The position numbers and the translations under genes are program-made. Positions 52,616 through 61,533 of a DNA stretch of 64,000 bases are shown piece by piece. The notes beneath the pieces were generated by a model. It was given only the letters and a program-made list of their open reading frames with translations, searched no databases and was not told the origin of the DNA. Numbering within the stretch: position 1 is the first letter of the stretch; the number at the start of each line of letters is the position of its first letter. This DNA comes from Desulfobacter curvatus DSM 3379 (GTDB lineage: Bacteria; Desulfobacterota; Desulfobacteria; Desulfobacterales; Desulfobacteraceae). Location of the stretch: the NCBI RefSeq assembly GCF_000373985.1, contig NZ_KB892902.1, forward strand, positions 36,574 through 100,573, in the 5' to 3' direction.

Positions 52616-54055
52616 ATGTCCATGACACCAGGTATCTCAAAAAAACTTTTTGTTTTTCTCTTTTTTTTCCTCTTCATATTTTATGGCACAGTATATGGCC
52701 TGTTTATGAAGGTCCGGGAAATGTCCGCTACTTCTGCCCGGATTGTCGGTATCAGCAACCGGATTGCGGTATTGTCCAACGATCTTAAAAATAACCTTCT
52801 TGATATGGACGCAAATATTAAGAAATTGAAACTGCTGAAAAAAGATGTTTATTTTGATTATTTTGGAACAGCCCGGCGCAATTACCAAAAGGTGCTTGAT
52901 GAGATCATTGGGCTGGATGCAAGGCGGGGAACGCCTGCAGGATACTGGCGTAACATTGACCGGACCTTTGGTGGGCATATCCAGTCGGGTGTGTCCATGG
53001 AACAAGCGGTGACCGAAGCGTATACCTGGATTGATGCTGATGTGATGGACCACTGGATGGCCACCATTGCCATGGCCAGAAAGGACAATGAAGGCAGAAT
53101 TGAGCAGGCGCTGATCCTGATCAACCGCTTAAGCGGCCAGGTGATAAGAAACTGTATCATCGGGTTTGGTATTTCTATACTGGTAGGTATTATGGGCATT
53201 GGGTTTATTTCCAGATCCATCATTGTCCCCTTGAATAAATTAAAATCCGGGCTTAACCGGGTCTCTGATGATAATTACACTTACGAGATGGATATTACTT
53301 CCAAAGACGAATTTGGAGAGTTGGCAGCGGCATTCAATGATATGAATCGTCAGCTTAAAGCCGATGACGAGATCCGTTCGGATTTTATTGCCACCTTAAG
53401 CCATGAAATTAGAAGCCCCTTGTCTTCCATCCGTGAATCTGTGAATATGTTGACCGAAGAGGTTCTTGGGCCGGTAAATAATAAACAGAAGAAATTTTTA
53501 ACCATTGCAGCCAATGAAATTGCCCGGATTACAGGCCTTTTAAACCACCTTCTGGATGCGTCTATCCTGGTTTCAGGGACTAAGAAAAGACAGGTTGCCC
53601 CCTTTGATCCCAATCAGCTTGTGCAATCCGCCATTTTAAGTATTACCCCCGGGGCAAAGGCCCGGGGTATCCGTACGGAATTTAAGGTTCTTGGACAGGC
53701 ACCCATGGTCAAAGGGGATGAAAAGGAAATAATGCAGGTCATAATAAATATTCTGGATAATGCGCTGAAATTTTCACCGGACAACAGCCGGGTGAGCGTC
53801 CGTTTGACCCGGGGGCCGGGAAAGCATTTTCTGACATGTGCTGTCAGTGACGAAGGGCCGGGTATTCCCGACGATAAAAAAAATTTGATTTTTAAGAAAT
53901 ACTACCGGGCCAGGGAGGTGCGTAAACACATGGACGGGGTCGGACTTGGTTTAAATATTGCCCGGCGCATTGTTCAAGCCAATGGCGGAGAAATTTTTGT
54001 TGAGAATAACCCGAATAAAGGGTGTACCTTCTCCTTTACTTTACCGGTGTTTTAA
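52616..54055 (+). CDS. glrK: Sensor histidine kinase (GlrK/QseE-like)
   Basis: A 479-residue kinase: N-terminal membrane helix (about 8-28), extracytoplasmic helical sensor, second helix (about 180-205), HAMP, ATLSHEIRSPLSSIRES with the phospho-His, and an ATPase with GVGLGLNIARRIV. Gene order kinase - lipoprotein - sigma-54 response regulator matches glrK-qseG-glrR (qseEGF) of enterobacteria, so the name is by synteny and architecture. The ribosome-binding site before the ATG is weak. Divergent from the DUF362 gene. Confidence 0.85.
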   Translation: MSMTPGISKKLFVFLFFFLFIFYGTVYGLFMKVREMSATSARIVGISNRIAVLSNDLKNNLLDMDANIKKLKLLKKDVYFDYFGTARRNYQKVLDEIIGLDARRGTPAGYWRNIDRTFGGHIQSGVSMEQAVTEAYTWIDADVMDHWMATIAMARKDNEGRIEQALILINRLSGQVIRNCIIGFGISILVGIMGIGFISRSIIVPLNKLKSGLNRVSDDNYTYEMDITSKDEFGELAAAFNDMNRQLKADDEIRSDFIATLSHEIRSPLSSIRESVNMLTEEVLGPVNNKQKKFLTIAANEIARITGLLNHLLDASILVSGTKKRQVAPFDPNQLVQSAILSITPGAKARGIRTEFKVLGQAPMVKGDEKEIMQVIINILDNALKFSPDNSRVSVRLTRGPGKHFLTCAVSDEGPGIPDDKKNLIFKKYYRAREVRKHMDGVGLGLNIARRIVQANGGEIFVENNPNKGCTFSFTLPVF

Positions 54056-54080
54056 TAGATGAATTTTAAGGACTTTTTAT

Positions 54081-54809
54081 ATGCGTTTTTCATGGATATC
54101 TGATTTTTACCTGAAATTGTTCATGGGAAAGACGGTCACTCGTTTTTTTCTTTGTTTCAGGATTCTGGTTTTTATCGGGTGTGTCGGGGTGTTTTTAAAC
54201 GGGTGCAGCATCTTACCTACCTGCACTTTCGTCTGCCGGGATGCCATGGTAAAACAGGGCCAGGAGGCATATTTAAATGGAGATTATACCCTTTCCCGTC
54301 AGATTTTTTCAAAGCTTGTTTTAAGGGAAAACAGTGCACATTATCAGGCGGCCGGTCTTTATGGAAATGTTTGTCTTGACATGATCCTTGCGGAAAATGC
54401 CCCGGCTTTTAGAGCGGCAGTGGAGCGACTTATGCTTTTACCTTCACAGTTACCCTGTCGGATTTCAACGCCCGGGGGCCGGGATACTGCCCGCCGTAGG
54501 ACTTCTTGCAATCTGTGGTCGAGGATGTACCCCGGGATGCTGGAAAAAGCCCTGGGCCACGGAATGGTCTTGCTTGAATCCGAGCGGTCGGGTATTTTGA
54601 AAAAGCTTAATACGCTTTATGCCAGAGAGGAAATTTATAAAAAAGAGCGCCTTAATATGCAAAAAGAAATTGATACCCTCGGGTGCAAAATAACAGCCTT
54701 AGAAAAGCAGAACATGGAACAGGAGATACGGATAACTGATCTTTTGCACCAGATAACCGTGCTTGAGAAAATTGATAAGGAACGGCAGGAACAAAGGGAG
54801 AACCAGTGA
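54081..54809 (+). CDS. qseG: QseG-like lipoprotein with C-terminal coiled coil
   Basis: A 242-residue protein with a hydrophobic N-terminus and lipobox FLNGC (Cys at about 42; an internal ATG at 54123 would place it at 28). The middle is a short helical repeat region; the last 70 residues form a clear coiled coil (EIDTLGCKITALEKQNMEQE). In E. coli QseG sits between the kinase and regulator genes and tunes the kinase through its sensor domain. Its stop overlaps the regulator start by GTGA, so the three are coupled. Confidence 0.8.
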   Translation: MRFSWISDFYLKLFMGKTVTRFFLCFRILVFIGCVGVFLNGCSILPTCTFVCRDAMVKQGQEAYLNGDYTLSRQIFSKLVLRENSAHYQAAGLYGNVCLDMILAENAPAFRAAVERLMLLPSQLPCRISTPGGRDTARRRTSCNLWSRMYPGMLEKALGHGMVLLESERSGILKKLNTLYAREEIYKKERLNMQKEIDTLGCKITALEKQNMEQEIRITDLLHQITVLEKIDKERQEQRENQ

Positions 54810-56167
54810 CGGCAGCACACAAAATACTTATTGTTGACGATGACCCCAATATCCTGGAGGTCTTGGACGCAAGGTTGTCCGCATCCAACTTCAAGGTGTT
54901 AAAGGCAAAGGATGCGGCAGGGGCCGAACAGATACTCAAAGCGCAGAAAGGCGTAGATCTTTTAGTTTCAGATATAAAAATGCCGGGGAAAAGCGGAATG
55001 GAATTGTTCACGCATATTCGTAAGTCCCTGCCGGATTTGCCGGTGATTTTTTTGACTGCCCACGGGACCATACCGGATGCTGTGGATGCTATAAAACTGG
55101 GCGCAGCCGATTATATTTCAAAACCCTTTGACGGCAAGGATCTGATCCAAAAAATTAATGCTGTGATAGCCCTGCGCGGCACAAATGGCGACACAGGAAC
55201 GATACCTCTGGTTGAATCCGGGTTCTACTGGGGAAAATCCGCTGCCATGAAGCGCCTTTATACCACGGTGAAAAAGGTGGCTGCAACCCAGGTCAATGTG
55301 CTTATTCTCGGGGAAAGCGGGGTGGGCAAAGAGCGTATTGCCGGATGTATTCACAAAAATAGCCCAAGGAAAGAACAACCTTACACGGTGGTGGACTGCG
55401 GGTCAACGCCGGCAGGTATCCTTGAAAGTGAATTGTTCGGGCATCTGAAAGGGGCGTTTACCCATGCCGTAAAGGACAAAGTCGGGCTTATCCAGGCTGC
55501 GGACTCCGGGACGCTTTTCCTGGATGAGATCGGCAATATCTCCCATGACATGCAATGCCGTCTGTTAAGATTTCTGGAGGATAAAAAAATCCGCCAGGTG
55601 GGCGCAATAAAAGAAACAACTGTGGACTGTCGGGTGGTTGCAGCGACCAACGCGGATCTTGCCCAGGCTATTGAAGAGGGAAGCTTCCGCCAGGACCTGT
55701 ACTACCGTCTCAAGGGAATCACCCTGACCATTCCGCCTTTGCGGGAGCGAAAAGAAGATATTTACCCTTTGGCCGATCTATTTGCCGGCAACTATGGCCG
55801 GGCGCACGGCACTGACCGGATGCGTATTTCCGATGCTGCGGTCAAAGTGCTGGGAGAACATCCCTGGCCCGGTAATGTCCGGGAATTGAAAAATACCATT
55901 GAAGCCGGGGCTGTTCTGTGCCAAAATCAGATTATTGAACCATGGGACCTTCAGATTGAAAACATCAGGGAAAATGCGGTGCTGACTTCCGACCTGCCCG
56001 ATTCCCAGGCGTTTTCCATTGAACAGAGTGAAAAGGATACCATCATAAGGGCCCTGAAAAAGTCAAGGGGGGTCCAAAAAGAAGCGGCCGATCTTTTGGG
56101 CATCAGCAAACGGGCCATGCACTATAAGGTCAAAAAGTATGAGATTAATCCTACAGTCTATAAATAA
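54806..56167 (+). CDS. glrR: Sigma-54-dependent response regulator (GlrR/QseF-like) with GAFTHA loop
   Basis: A 453-residue regulator: receiver with acceptor Asp-56 (LLVSDIKMPG), AAA+ domain (Walker A GESGVGKERIAG, Walker B GTLFLDEIG, arginine-finger region FRQDLYYRL) and a C-terminal Fis-type helix-turn-helix. It drives transcription with sigma-54. The sigma-54-contact loop, normally GAFTGA, reads GAFTHA, so the second Gly is His. The start is a GTG overlapping the qseG stop. Confidence 0.92.
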   Translation: MTAAHKILIVDDDPNILEVLDARLSASNFKVLKAKDAAGAEQILKAQKGVDLLVSDIKMPGKSGMELFTHIRKSLPDLPVIFLTAHGTIPDAVDAIKLGAADYISKPFDGKDLIQKINAVIALRGTNGDTGTIPLVESGFYWGKSAAMKRLYTTVKKVAATQVNVLILGESGVGKERIAGCIHKNSPRKEQPYTVVDCGSTPAGILESELFGHLKGAFTHAVKDKVGLIQAADSGTLFLDEIGNISHDMQCRLLRFLEDKKIRQVGAIKETTVDCRVVAATNADLAQAIEEGSFRQDLYYRLKGITLTIPPLRERKEDIYPLADLFAGNYGRAHGTDRMRISDAAVKVLGEHPWPGNVRELKNTIEAGAVLCQNQIIEPWDLQIENIRENAVLTSDLPDSQAFSIEQSEKDTIIRALKKSRGVQKEAADLLGISKRAMHYKVKKYEINPTVYK

Positions 56168-56620
56168 AACATAAAGGCTTCATAATTGCGAAATAATTTG
56201 ATGGCGTCGTAAAAAGTCTTTGCGCATTAGGTTATCGCCTCTGACCAGACACTATTTAGTCATCGGTTGGGCTTTCTGCGGATTCATCAATTTTCGGGGT
56301 ATCCTGTTTTTTACTATGCTTTTGAGGCAATCGGTTCCCAGGCCGTTTTTGATACTGGGATGCAGTTTTCGTAACTTTCAAAACATTTTTGGTAACCGGA
56401 TACCTGGTATTGGAGGGACTGTTTTTATCCTGAAAATAACTTTTTCGATTTACCTGATTTTTTTTATGTTTTTGGGGTAGGGCAGATGGCACATAAGTTG
56501 CTCATACTCTGTTTAAATCCTTATGGAATTCGAAAAAAAAATATAACAATAATATTTATGTGTTTTGCCAAAATCTGAAAAGGAGGCTATTGATCAGTGG
56601 AGATGAAACAGGAGGATAAT
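56168..56620. other. Intergenic region downstream of the response regulator
   Basis: About 450 nt with weak opposing frames on both strands (plus 56220-56480, minus 56256-56492), neither with a good start, so I call no gene. The stretch GATGGCGTCGTAAAAAGTC (56201-56219) resembles a motif often seen at repeat ends in deltaproteobacteria; only one copy was noticed here. Confidence 0.4.
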
Positions 56621-56905
56621 ATGTATTTCAGCGCGGAGTTTCAACTGGATAATCCTGGAATTTTTTATCAGTTTAAGTTGAGGAACAATGAATCAGAACC
56701 ATTTTTCGCGCTGGTGACAAAGCACTCAAAGGCGTTGGAGAGTCTTAAAAGCGGCGATCTTGTGCCCATGATTTTTCATTACAAGGACAAGACAATACCT
56801 GCAGTTCGTAAACCGACCCGCATCAAATATATTCTTGACGGTACGCCCAACGGATTTAAAGATCACTTCATGATCGGCCTGGACATTGAAAAGATTGGCG
56901 AGTAA
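56621..56905 (+). CDS. Small PilZ-like protein
   Basis: A 94-residue soluble protein from an ATG behind a perfect AGGAGG-ATAAT. Predominantly beta: FSAEFQLDNPG, LVPMIFHYKDKTIP, RIKYILDGTPNG, HFMIGLDIEKIG. The pattern, with a late basic Arg-Ile-Lys and a D-x-G turn, recalls PilZ domains, but the RxxxR and DxSxxG c-di-GMP motifs are not complete. The assignment is tentative. The last 38 nt overlap the 3' end of the convergent ATPase gene. Confidence 0.5.
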   Translation: MYFSAEFQLDNPGIFYQFKLRNNESEPFFALVTKHSKALESLKSGDLVPMIFHYKDKTIPAVRKPTRIKYILDGTPNGFKDHFMIGLDIEKIGE

Positions 56906-57818
56906 TTGATTTTCTCAGTGTTCCGGATAAATCAAGACCGGCCTGCCTGGTAAACCGGGTCAGTGTGTCAATTCCCACCAGAGGGTAGGCGGCGTAGGGC
57001 AGATTTATTAAAGTCCGGCATGGGAGTCCCGGATCGGTGGTATTTGGATCTCCTTTGCCCGGGGTCCTGTGATTGCAGAACAGGCCGGCCAGTTTTATAC
57101 CCAGCGTTGCAAGCTGGTCGGCAATTCTTCGGGTTTCTGCCAGGGACAGGGCATCTGCATTATGCACGACATAGCATATGGCTCTATGTTCAAAAAAGGA
57201 TTTTAGCTTCAGATGGTCGGATTTTATCTCCATAATTCTTGCCAGCACCTTATCCTGGGCAATCTCCTTACCGGCCAATTTTATTTTTGAAATAATTTCT
57301 TTTTTTTTGTTGATATCCAGCCGCAGTTTTTCCAGCTGATCCACCCAGAGCAATGACAGGGTCGGCAGATTGAAAAAGCTTAGGGAAAGGGCTGTGGGCG
57401 GCATGTCTATAATCAGGTAATCCCAACCCATGTATTTTTTTTTAAGATCACTGAAACTTGCGGCAAGTGCGTGTGCCTCCATACCCGGGGACAGTTTTAG
57501 TACATCAAAATAGTTGCTGAGATTAAAGGCGGTCAGATAGGTGAAGTTACGTTTTACCTTTCGTGTAACCCCTTCCAGATAGGAGGCGATCTCTCTGTCT
57601 TTGTCCACCTGGATAACTTCAAGGCTGGGAAGAACGGTCTTGGGCGCATGGGAAAAGGAAGTCTGAAAAATATCACACAGGTTGTGGGCATCGTCAAGTG
57701 ATGAAAGGCACACCTTTAAACCCGCTCCGGCAAGGTCAAGAGCGCAAAGTGCCGCACATGTAGATTTGCCTGTGCCGCCTTTTCCTAAAAAAAAGAGAAC
57801 TTCAGGTTCCATTTTCAT
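56868..57818 (-). CDS. ArsA/Get3-type P-loop ATPase
   Basis: A 316-residue SIMIBI-class ATPase with a deviant Walker A, GKGGTGKST (12-20), switch I-like SSLDDAHNL and switch II DMPPTALSL. Related to ArsA and Get3, which drive arsenite pumps or target tail-anchored proteins. The arsenite-binding cysteines of ArsA are not evident and no arsB is near. It is the last gene of a three-gene operon with ATGA overlaps (membrane protein - 97-residue protein - ATPase), so it probably serves that membrane protein. Confidence 0.8.
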   Translation of the reverse strand: MKMEPEVLFFLGKGGTGKSTCAALCALDLAGAGLKVCLSSLDDAHNLCDIFQTSFSHAPKTVLPSLEVIQVDKDREIASYLEGVTRKVKRNFTYLTAFNLSNYFDVLKLSPGMEAHALAASFSDLKKKYMGWDYLIIDMPPTALSLSFFNLPTLSLLWVDQLEKLRLDINKKKEIISKIKLAGKEIAQDKVLARIMEIKSDHLKLKSFFEHRAICYVVHNADALSLAETRRIADQLATLGIKLAGLFCNHRTPGKGDPNTTDPGLPCRTLINLPYAAYPLVGIDTLTRFTRQAGLDLSGTLRKSITRQSFQCPGRS

Positions 57819-58108
57819 GAGATATCAAACGCGGAAAAAAGTCTTGATAACGGTTCATTGGCTGTCTCCACCCGTTCCATTAATAGGATGAGATCTTTTT
57901 CCATATCCGGCAAAAGGTCCAGGCTGATACGTTCCGGTGGGGCAGGCATGCCGATGAAGGCCCCCTGGCAGAGTACCGCAAAAATATATTCCATCTCTTC
58001 AACCTCGTCCTCCAGACGGTCAACCGCCTTGTATCGAGCCACCTCATCCGCTGTTTTCCAGGTGTTGACTATGGCGTTTTTTATTCTAATCATCGCGTTT
58101 TTAATCAT
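57815..58108 (-). CDS. Small hypothetical helical protein
   Basis: A 97-residue protein (MIKNAMIRIKNAI...). Cytosolic and helical, with an acidic heptad-like middle (RLEDEVEEMEYIF) and end (DMEKDLILLMERVE). It starts at an ATG overlapping the upstream stop by ATGA; an ATG two codons earlier is possible. It overlaps the ATPase start by ATGA. Unknown; tight coupling suggests a subunit or adaptor of the ATPase. Confidence 0.7.
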   Translation of the reverse strand: MIKNAMIRIKNAIVNTWKTADEVARYKAVDRLEDEVEEMEYIFAVLCQGAFIGMPAPPERISLDLLPDMEKDLILLMERVETANEPLSRLFSAFDIS

Positions 58109-58566
58109 GGCCATACCACCCTGAACAGTTTGATGTCATGGGCAATCCGTTTTTTGGACGGAAAGTAATAATAGACCCCGTAAAGTGCCATGAGAATAAT
58201 GCCGCCGGCATGAAATTCGGAAAGCCGGCCACATACGGCGGCAAGTGCCAGATAGGGGGTAATGCCGGAGACAATGATCAGCCGGCGCTGGAAGGTTAAA
58301 AACGGTGAAATTTGCACCTGGAGATTCTGTCTGACCTTGTAAGCAAATTTTACCCGTATCAAAACGGGCCCTGCAATGGCGGTAGCGGCAGCGCCCGTGA
58401 AAAGCATCACATGCCAGATTTCAGGTAACTGCCGGATGGCGGCTTCCGGGGAGTGGCTGCCAAAATTACGGGCCACAAGAAGGCATGCAACAATTATCAA
58501 TGCCGGTCCTGTGATTAGCCAGTAAAGACGCTTAAGGGATGATATCAGTTCTAACTTAGAAATCAT
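58105..58566 (-). CDS. Small integral membrane protein, unknown
   Basis: A 153-residue protein with four hydrophobic helices (about 15-33, 50-68, 90-110, 120-138) and basic cytoplasmic ends (FPSKKRIAHDIKLFRVVWP). No family recognised. First gene of the operon with the small helical protein and the ArsA-type ATPase. Copy g of the family 1 repeat lies directly upstream. Confidence 0.72.
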   Translation of the reverse strand: MISKLELISSLKRLYWLITGPALIIVACLLVARNFGSHSPEAAIRQLPEIWHVMLFTGAAATAIAGPVLIRVKFAYKVRQNLQVQISPFLTFQRRLIIVSGITPYLALAAVCGRLSEFHAGGIILMALYGVYYYFPSKKRIAHDIKLFRVVWP

Positions 58567-58576
58567 GGTCAGATTG

Positions 58577-58640
58577 TTTCATGTTTTTTTTGTGGGGTGA
58601 GCCTGGGTGTTGATAGAACAGGTCAGCCCATGGCTGTTAT
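58577..58640 (+). repeat. Partial family 1 repeat, copy g
   Basis: Only hairpin 2 and the right end are kept: GGGGTGAGCCTGG paired with CAGGTCAGCCC, then ATGGCTGTTAT. It lies 7 nt from the stop codon of the carbon starvation gene. Confidence 0.75.
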
Positions 58641-58647
58641 CAGCATC

Positions 58648-60369
58648 TTAAAGATCTATATCTGTTTTCACCGTTGCAATTTTGATCAAGCCTTCAATGA
58701 AAATCCAGACAGCCAGTATTAGACTGATGCCGTTCACTGTCTGCAGCAGCGCATTGTGGTTGGCGCCAAATGTGGTCTGATTTAAAATGAGCGCCCATAT
58801 GGTCAACACCATCATGGCAATGGCCGGGACACCGGCCACAAGCCACTTGACACCGCCTTTTGTCTTTAGATAGGCTGCAATGATGATTAATGCAAGTCCG
58901 GCCAGGGTCTGGTTTACCGCACCGAACATGGGCCACAGTTTGAGCGCGCCCTTGCCGCCGGCGCCTGTGGCAAAGGCCAGGACCAGGGCTGTGGCAACAG
59001 CTAAGAAGGTAGCTGTATATTTGCCTGTAAGAAAGTCAAGTTTAAGATTGGAAAACAGCTCTGAAATGATGTAGCGCTGGATACGGGTGGCCGTATCCAG
59101 AGTGGTGCCGGCAAATGAGGCCACAAACACACCCATGACGGCAACGCAAAGGCTTGTGGGAATTCCCAGAGAGGCAATCATATTGGCGGAACCGTTAACA
59201 AAGGCGCTGATTTTGGAGCCAAGGCCTGCGGCGGCCGCCCAGGATGAATAGTGGGTGGTCCAGGCAGCGACACCCGTCAGTACCTGGCCGTCCTTGGTGG
59301 GATAGCCCATACCGATACCGGCGGCCACAGATATAATAACCAGAACCGCAAGCGCGCCTTCCAATAGCATGGAACCGTAACCCACAAACAATGAGTCGGT
59401 TTCATACCGTACCTGTTTGGCAGAGGTGCCGGATGACACCAGGGAATGGAAGCCTGAAATGGCCCCGCAGGCGATGGTGATAAAAAGGAAGGGCCACATG
59501 GGAGGCGCTTTTTCAGGGGTCAGCTGAACAGCCGGGGCCACAATTTCAAGGTTGCTGCCAAAGGCAGAGACAAAAACACCTGCAATCAAAAGAGCCATGG
59601 CGATTAAAAGTTGGTGGGAGTTTATGAAGTCCCGGGGTTGCAGCAGTGTGGTCACCGGAAGAACCGATGCGATGAAGGCATAGAACAACAGAATGATACT
59701 CCAGATGCCCGTGGCGGGAATCCCTGCCATTTCCGGCATGTTAAAAGGCAGATAAATGCCCATGGCAACAGTGATATACATTGCAATCACGGCAATAATA
59801 GACCAGGTCATGATGCTTTTGCCCTGTTTGTAAACCGCATGGCCCAGCAGGACAGCGATGACAACTTCGCACCATACCGGTAATACGGACTGCGGGTACA
59901 TGCTGAACACAATGGCAATGACAAGGCCGAATACGGCAATAACGATCCACAGCTCAAGAAATACGATTAAAAAGAAGAAGAACCGGGTCCGGTTGTTTAC
60001 ATACTTGGCCGTATAATCGGCAATGGATTTACCCTGGTTTCTCATGGAGATGATTAATGCGCCAAAGTCGTGGACCGCACCCATGAAAATACTGCCCACA
60101 AAAACCCAGATCAGGGCCGGTGCCCAGCCCCAGATAATGGCAACGGCCGGTCCCACAATGGGGCCTGTGCCGGCAATGGAAGTAAAGTGATGCCCGAAGA
60201 TCACCTCTTTTTTGGTGGGGACATAATCCACCCCGTCTTCCATCTCTACGGCAGGGACGCCTGCCCCTTGGGTCAGGTTAAATATTTTTTTGCCGATGTA
60301 TCGACCGTAAAGGTTGTACATGATAAGATAACCCGCAAAGGATAGGATCATGATTAATAAGGCGTTCAT
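58648..60369 (-). CDS. cstA: Carbon starvation protein A family transporter
   Basis: A 573-residue membrane protein with about 15 helices. It has the CstA signatures GHHFTSIAGTGPIVGPAVA near the N-terminus and CGAISGFHSLVSSGTSAKQ in the middle, plus the C-terminal CstA_5TM region. Family members import pyruvate or peptides. It stands alone, with no adjacent BtsSR-type regulators, so the substrate is open. Confidence 0.93.
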   Translation of the reverse strand: MNALLIMILSFAGYLIMYNLYGRYIGKKIFNLTQGAGVPAVEMEDGVDYVPTKKEVIFGHHFTSIAGTGPIVGPAVAIIWGWAPALIWVFVGSIFMGAVHDFGALIISMRNQGKSIADYTAKYVNNRTRFFFFLIVFLELWIVIAVFGLVIAIVFSMYPQSVLPVWCEVVIAVLLGHAVYKQGKSIMTWSIIAVIAMYITVAMGIYLPFNMPEMAGIPATGIWSIILLFYAFIASVLPVTTLLQPRDFINSHQLLIAMALLIAGVFVSAFGSNLEIVAPAVQLTPEKAPPMWPFLFITIACGAISGFHSLVSSGTSAKQVRYETDSLFVGYGSMLLEGALAVLVIISVAAGIGMGYPTKDGQVLTGVAAWTTHYSSWAAAAGLGSKISAFVNGSANMIASLGIPTSLCVAVMGVFVASFAGTTLDTATRIQRYIISELFSNLKLDFLTGKYTATFLAVATALVLAFATGAGGKGALKLWPMFGAVNQTLAGLALIIIAAYLKTKGGVKWLVAGVPAIAMMVLTIWALILNQTTFGANHNALLQTVNGISLILAVWIFIEGLIKIATVKTDIDL

Positions 60370-60591
60370 TTTTGCATTCTCCTTTTCTTACCTATCTGCC
60401 TGTTTTAGTGTATGCATGGCACAGGCAGCCGGTTTTAAAATTATGTAACTTCCCTTAGTATAAAACGTTTTGGCGGACACTGATAAATGTCTGTCTGGTG
60501 TGATTTCCCGTCCTCTTCGTTGACGTGACTATACTCCAATGATATGGGAGGAACAACTATTTTGTTTAAGTTTAATTAGTTGGTTGAAACA

Positions 60592-61308
60592 ATGACATGT
60601 ATTGTAAAACTTAATAACGCTGTGGATACCCTTGAAGAAATTTATACCCTGTTTGACAAGGCGATGGCAGCGTTTTCATTTGCCTGCACAAAACAGTGTG
60701 CAGACTGCTGTACCTGTAATGTCACCACCACAGGTCTTGAAATTGCCTATCTCCAAGACCGCCTGGATGCCGGGAGGCTGGACGATATCCGTGTCCGGCT
60801 GGCCCGTGCCGGACAAACGCGAAGGTTCCGGCCCTTTCAGACCACCAATGGATTTGCCCTGGCCTGCATGGAAGGCCGTGATGCAGATGATCAGGAAAAT
60901 GATCCGTCCTGGGGAACCTGTCCTTTGCTTGAAGACGGGATTTGCACCATCTACCCTGTCCGGCCCCTGGGGTGCCGGGTGATGATGTCCACAACCCCGT
61001 GCCGGCAGGCTGGGCAGGCGGATATGCCTTTTTTTGCATTAACCATAACAACCGTTTTCATGCAGTTCGTGGAGCACCTGGATGCAGGTGGCGTATACGG
61101 CAGCTTCCTTGACCTGCTGGAATATGCACAAAAGAATGTCTTGGATTGTAACCGATTGCCAAAGAAAGGCAAAATTCCAGGAACCACCCAGAATCTAAAG
61201 ATTCCTGCGCTTATGATTCCGCCTGAGCATGTCGAAAAGACCCGAAATCTTGTTCAGTCTCTAAGACGTATGATCCAAGAAAATGATGGTCCCTTAAGTT
61301 CTGCTTGA
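60592..61308 (+). CDS. YkgJ-family cysteine-cluster protein
   Basis: A 238-residue protein with the CxxxCxxCC pattern (CTKQCADCC) and downstream GTCPLLEDGICTIYPVRPLGCR, hallmarks of the YkgJ/CxxCxxCC zinc- or iron-binding family. The role is unknown, possibly an Fe-S or zinc protein. The start is uncertain: this ATG lacks a clear ribosome-binding site, and an in-frame TTG lies four codons upstream. A palindromic repeat begins 12 nt after its stop. Confidence 0.82.
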   Translation: MTCIVKLNNAVDTLEEIYTLFDKAMAAFSFACTKQCADCCTCNVTTTGLEIAYLQDRLDAGRLDDIRVRLARAGQTRRFRPFQTTNGFALACMEGRDADDQENDPSWGTCPLLEDGICTIYPVRPLGCRVMMSTTPCRQAGQADMPFFALTITTVFMQFVEHLDAGGVYGSFLDLLEYAQKNVLDCNRLPKKGKIPGTTQNLKIPALMIPPEHVEKTRNLVQSLRRMIQENDGPLSSA

Positions 61309-61320
61309 AGGGAATACCTG

Positions 61321-61444
61321 TGTTTGGACGAAAAGTTGCCCAGATGCAAGGCGCAAGCAAAGCTGAAACCGGAGCGTACTGGCGTACGTGAGGATTTTAG
61401 CTTTGTGCAGCAACGCCGCAGCTGGGTGACTTTTCGTTCAAACA
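61321..61444. repeat. Long palindromic repeat, family 2, copy 2
   Basis: A 124-nt element. The outer 34 nt of each end are near-perfect inverted repeats (TGTTTGGACGAAAAGTTGCC / its partner ends GTTCAAACA). An inner stem CAAAGCT..AGCTTTG flanks a small CGTAC hairpin. A shortened relative is at 11529-11590. No coding capacity, so it resembles a MITE or REP-like element. Confidence 0.8.
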
Positions 61445-61533
61445 CGAGCTTGACTTCACCCGTAAGAATGGGTTAAATGCATGCCTGCATTTAAAATATA
61501 TAGCACCAACCTATTATAGAATAAGGAACAACC

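Noticed and set aside
52411..52677. N-terminal extension of the DUF362 protein
   Set aside because: The extension would overlap the divergent kinase gene start and has poor coding character; AAGGAG lies right before the ATG at 52410.
56256..56492. 78-codon basic frame on the minus strand (and an 86-codon plus-strand frame over the same DNA)
   Set aside because: GTG start without a clear ribosome-binding site, low-complexity Lys/Ser/Pro composition, and an equally long opposing frame; no support for either.
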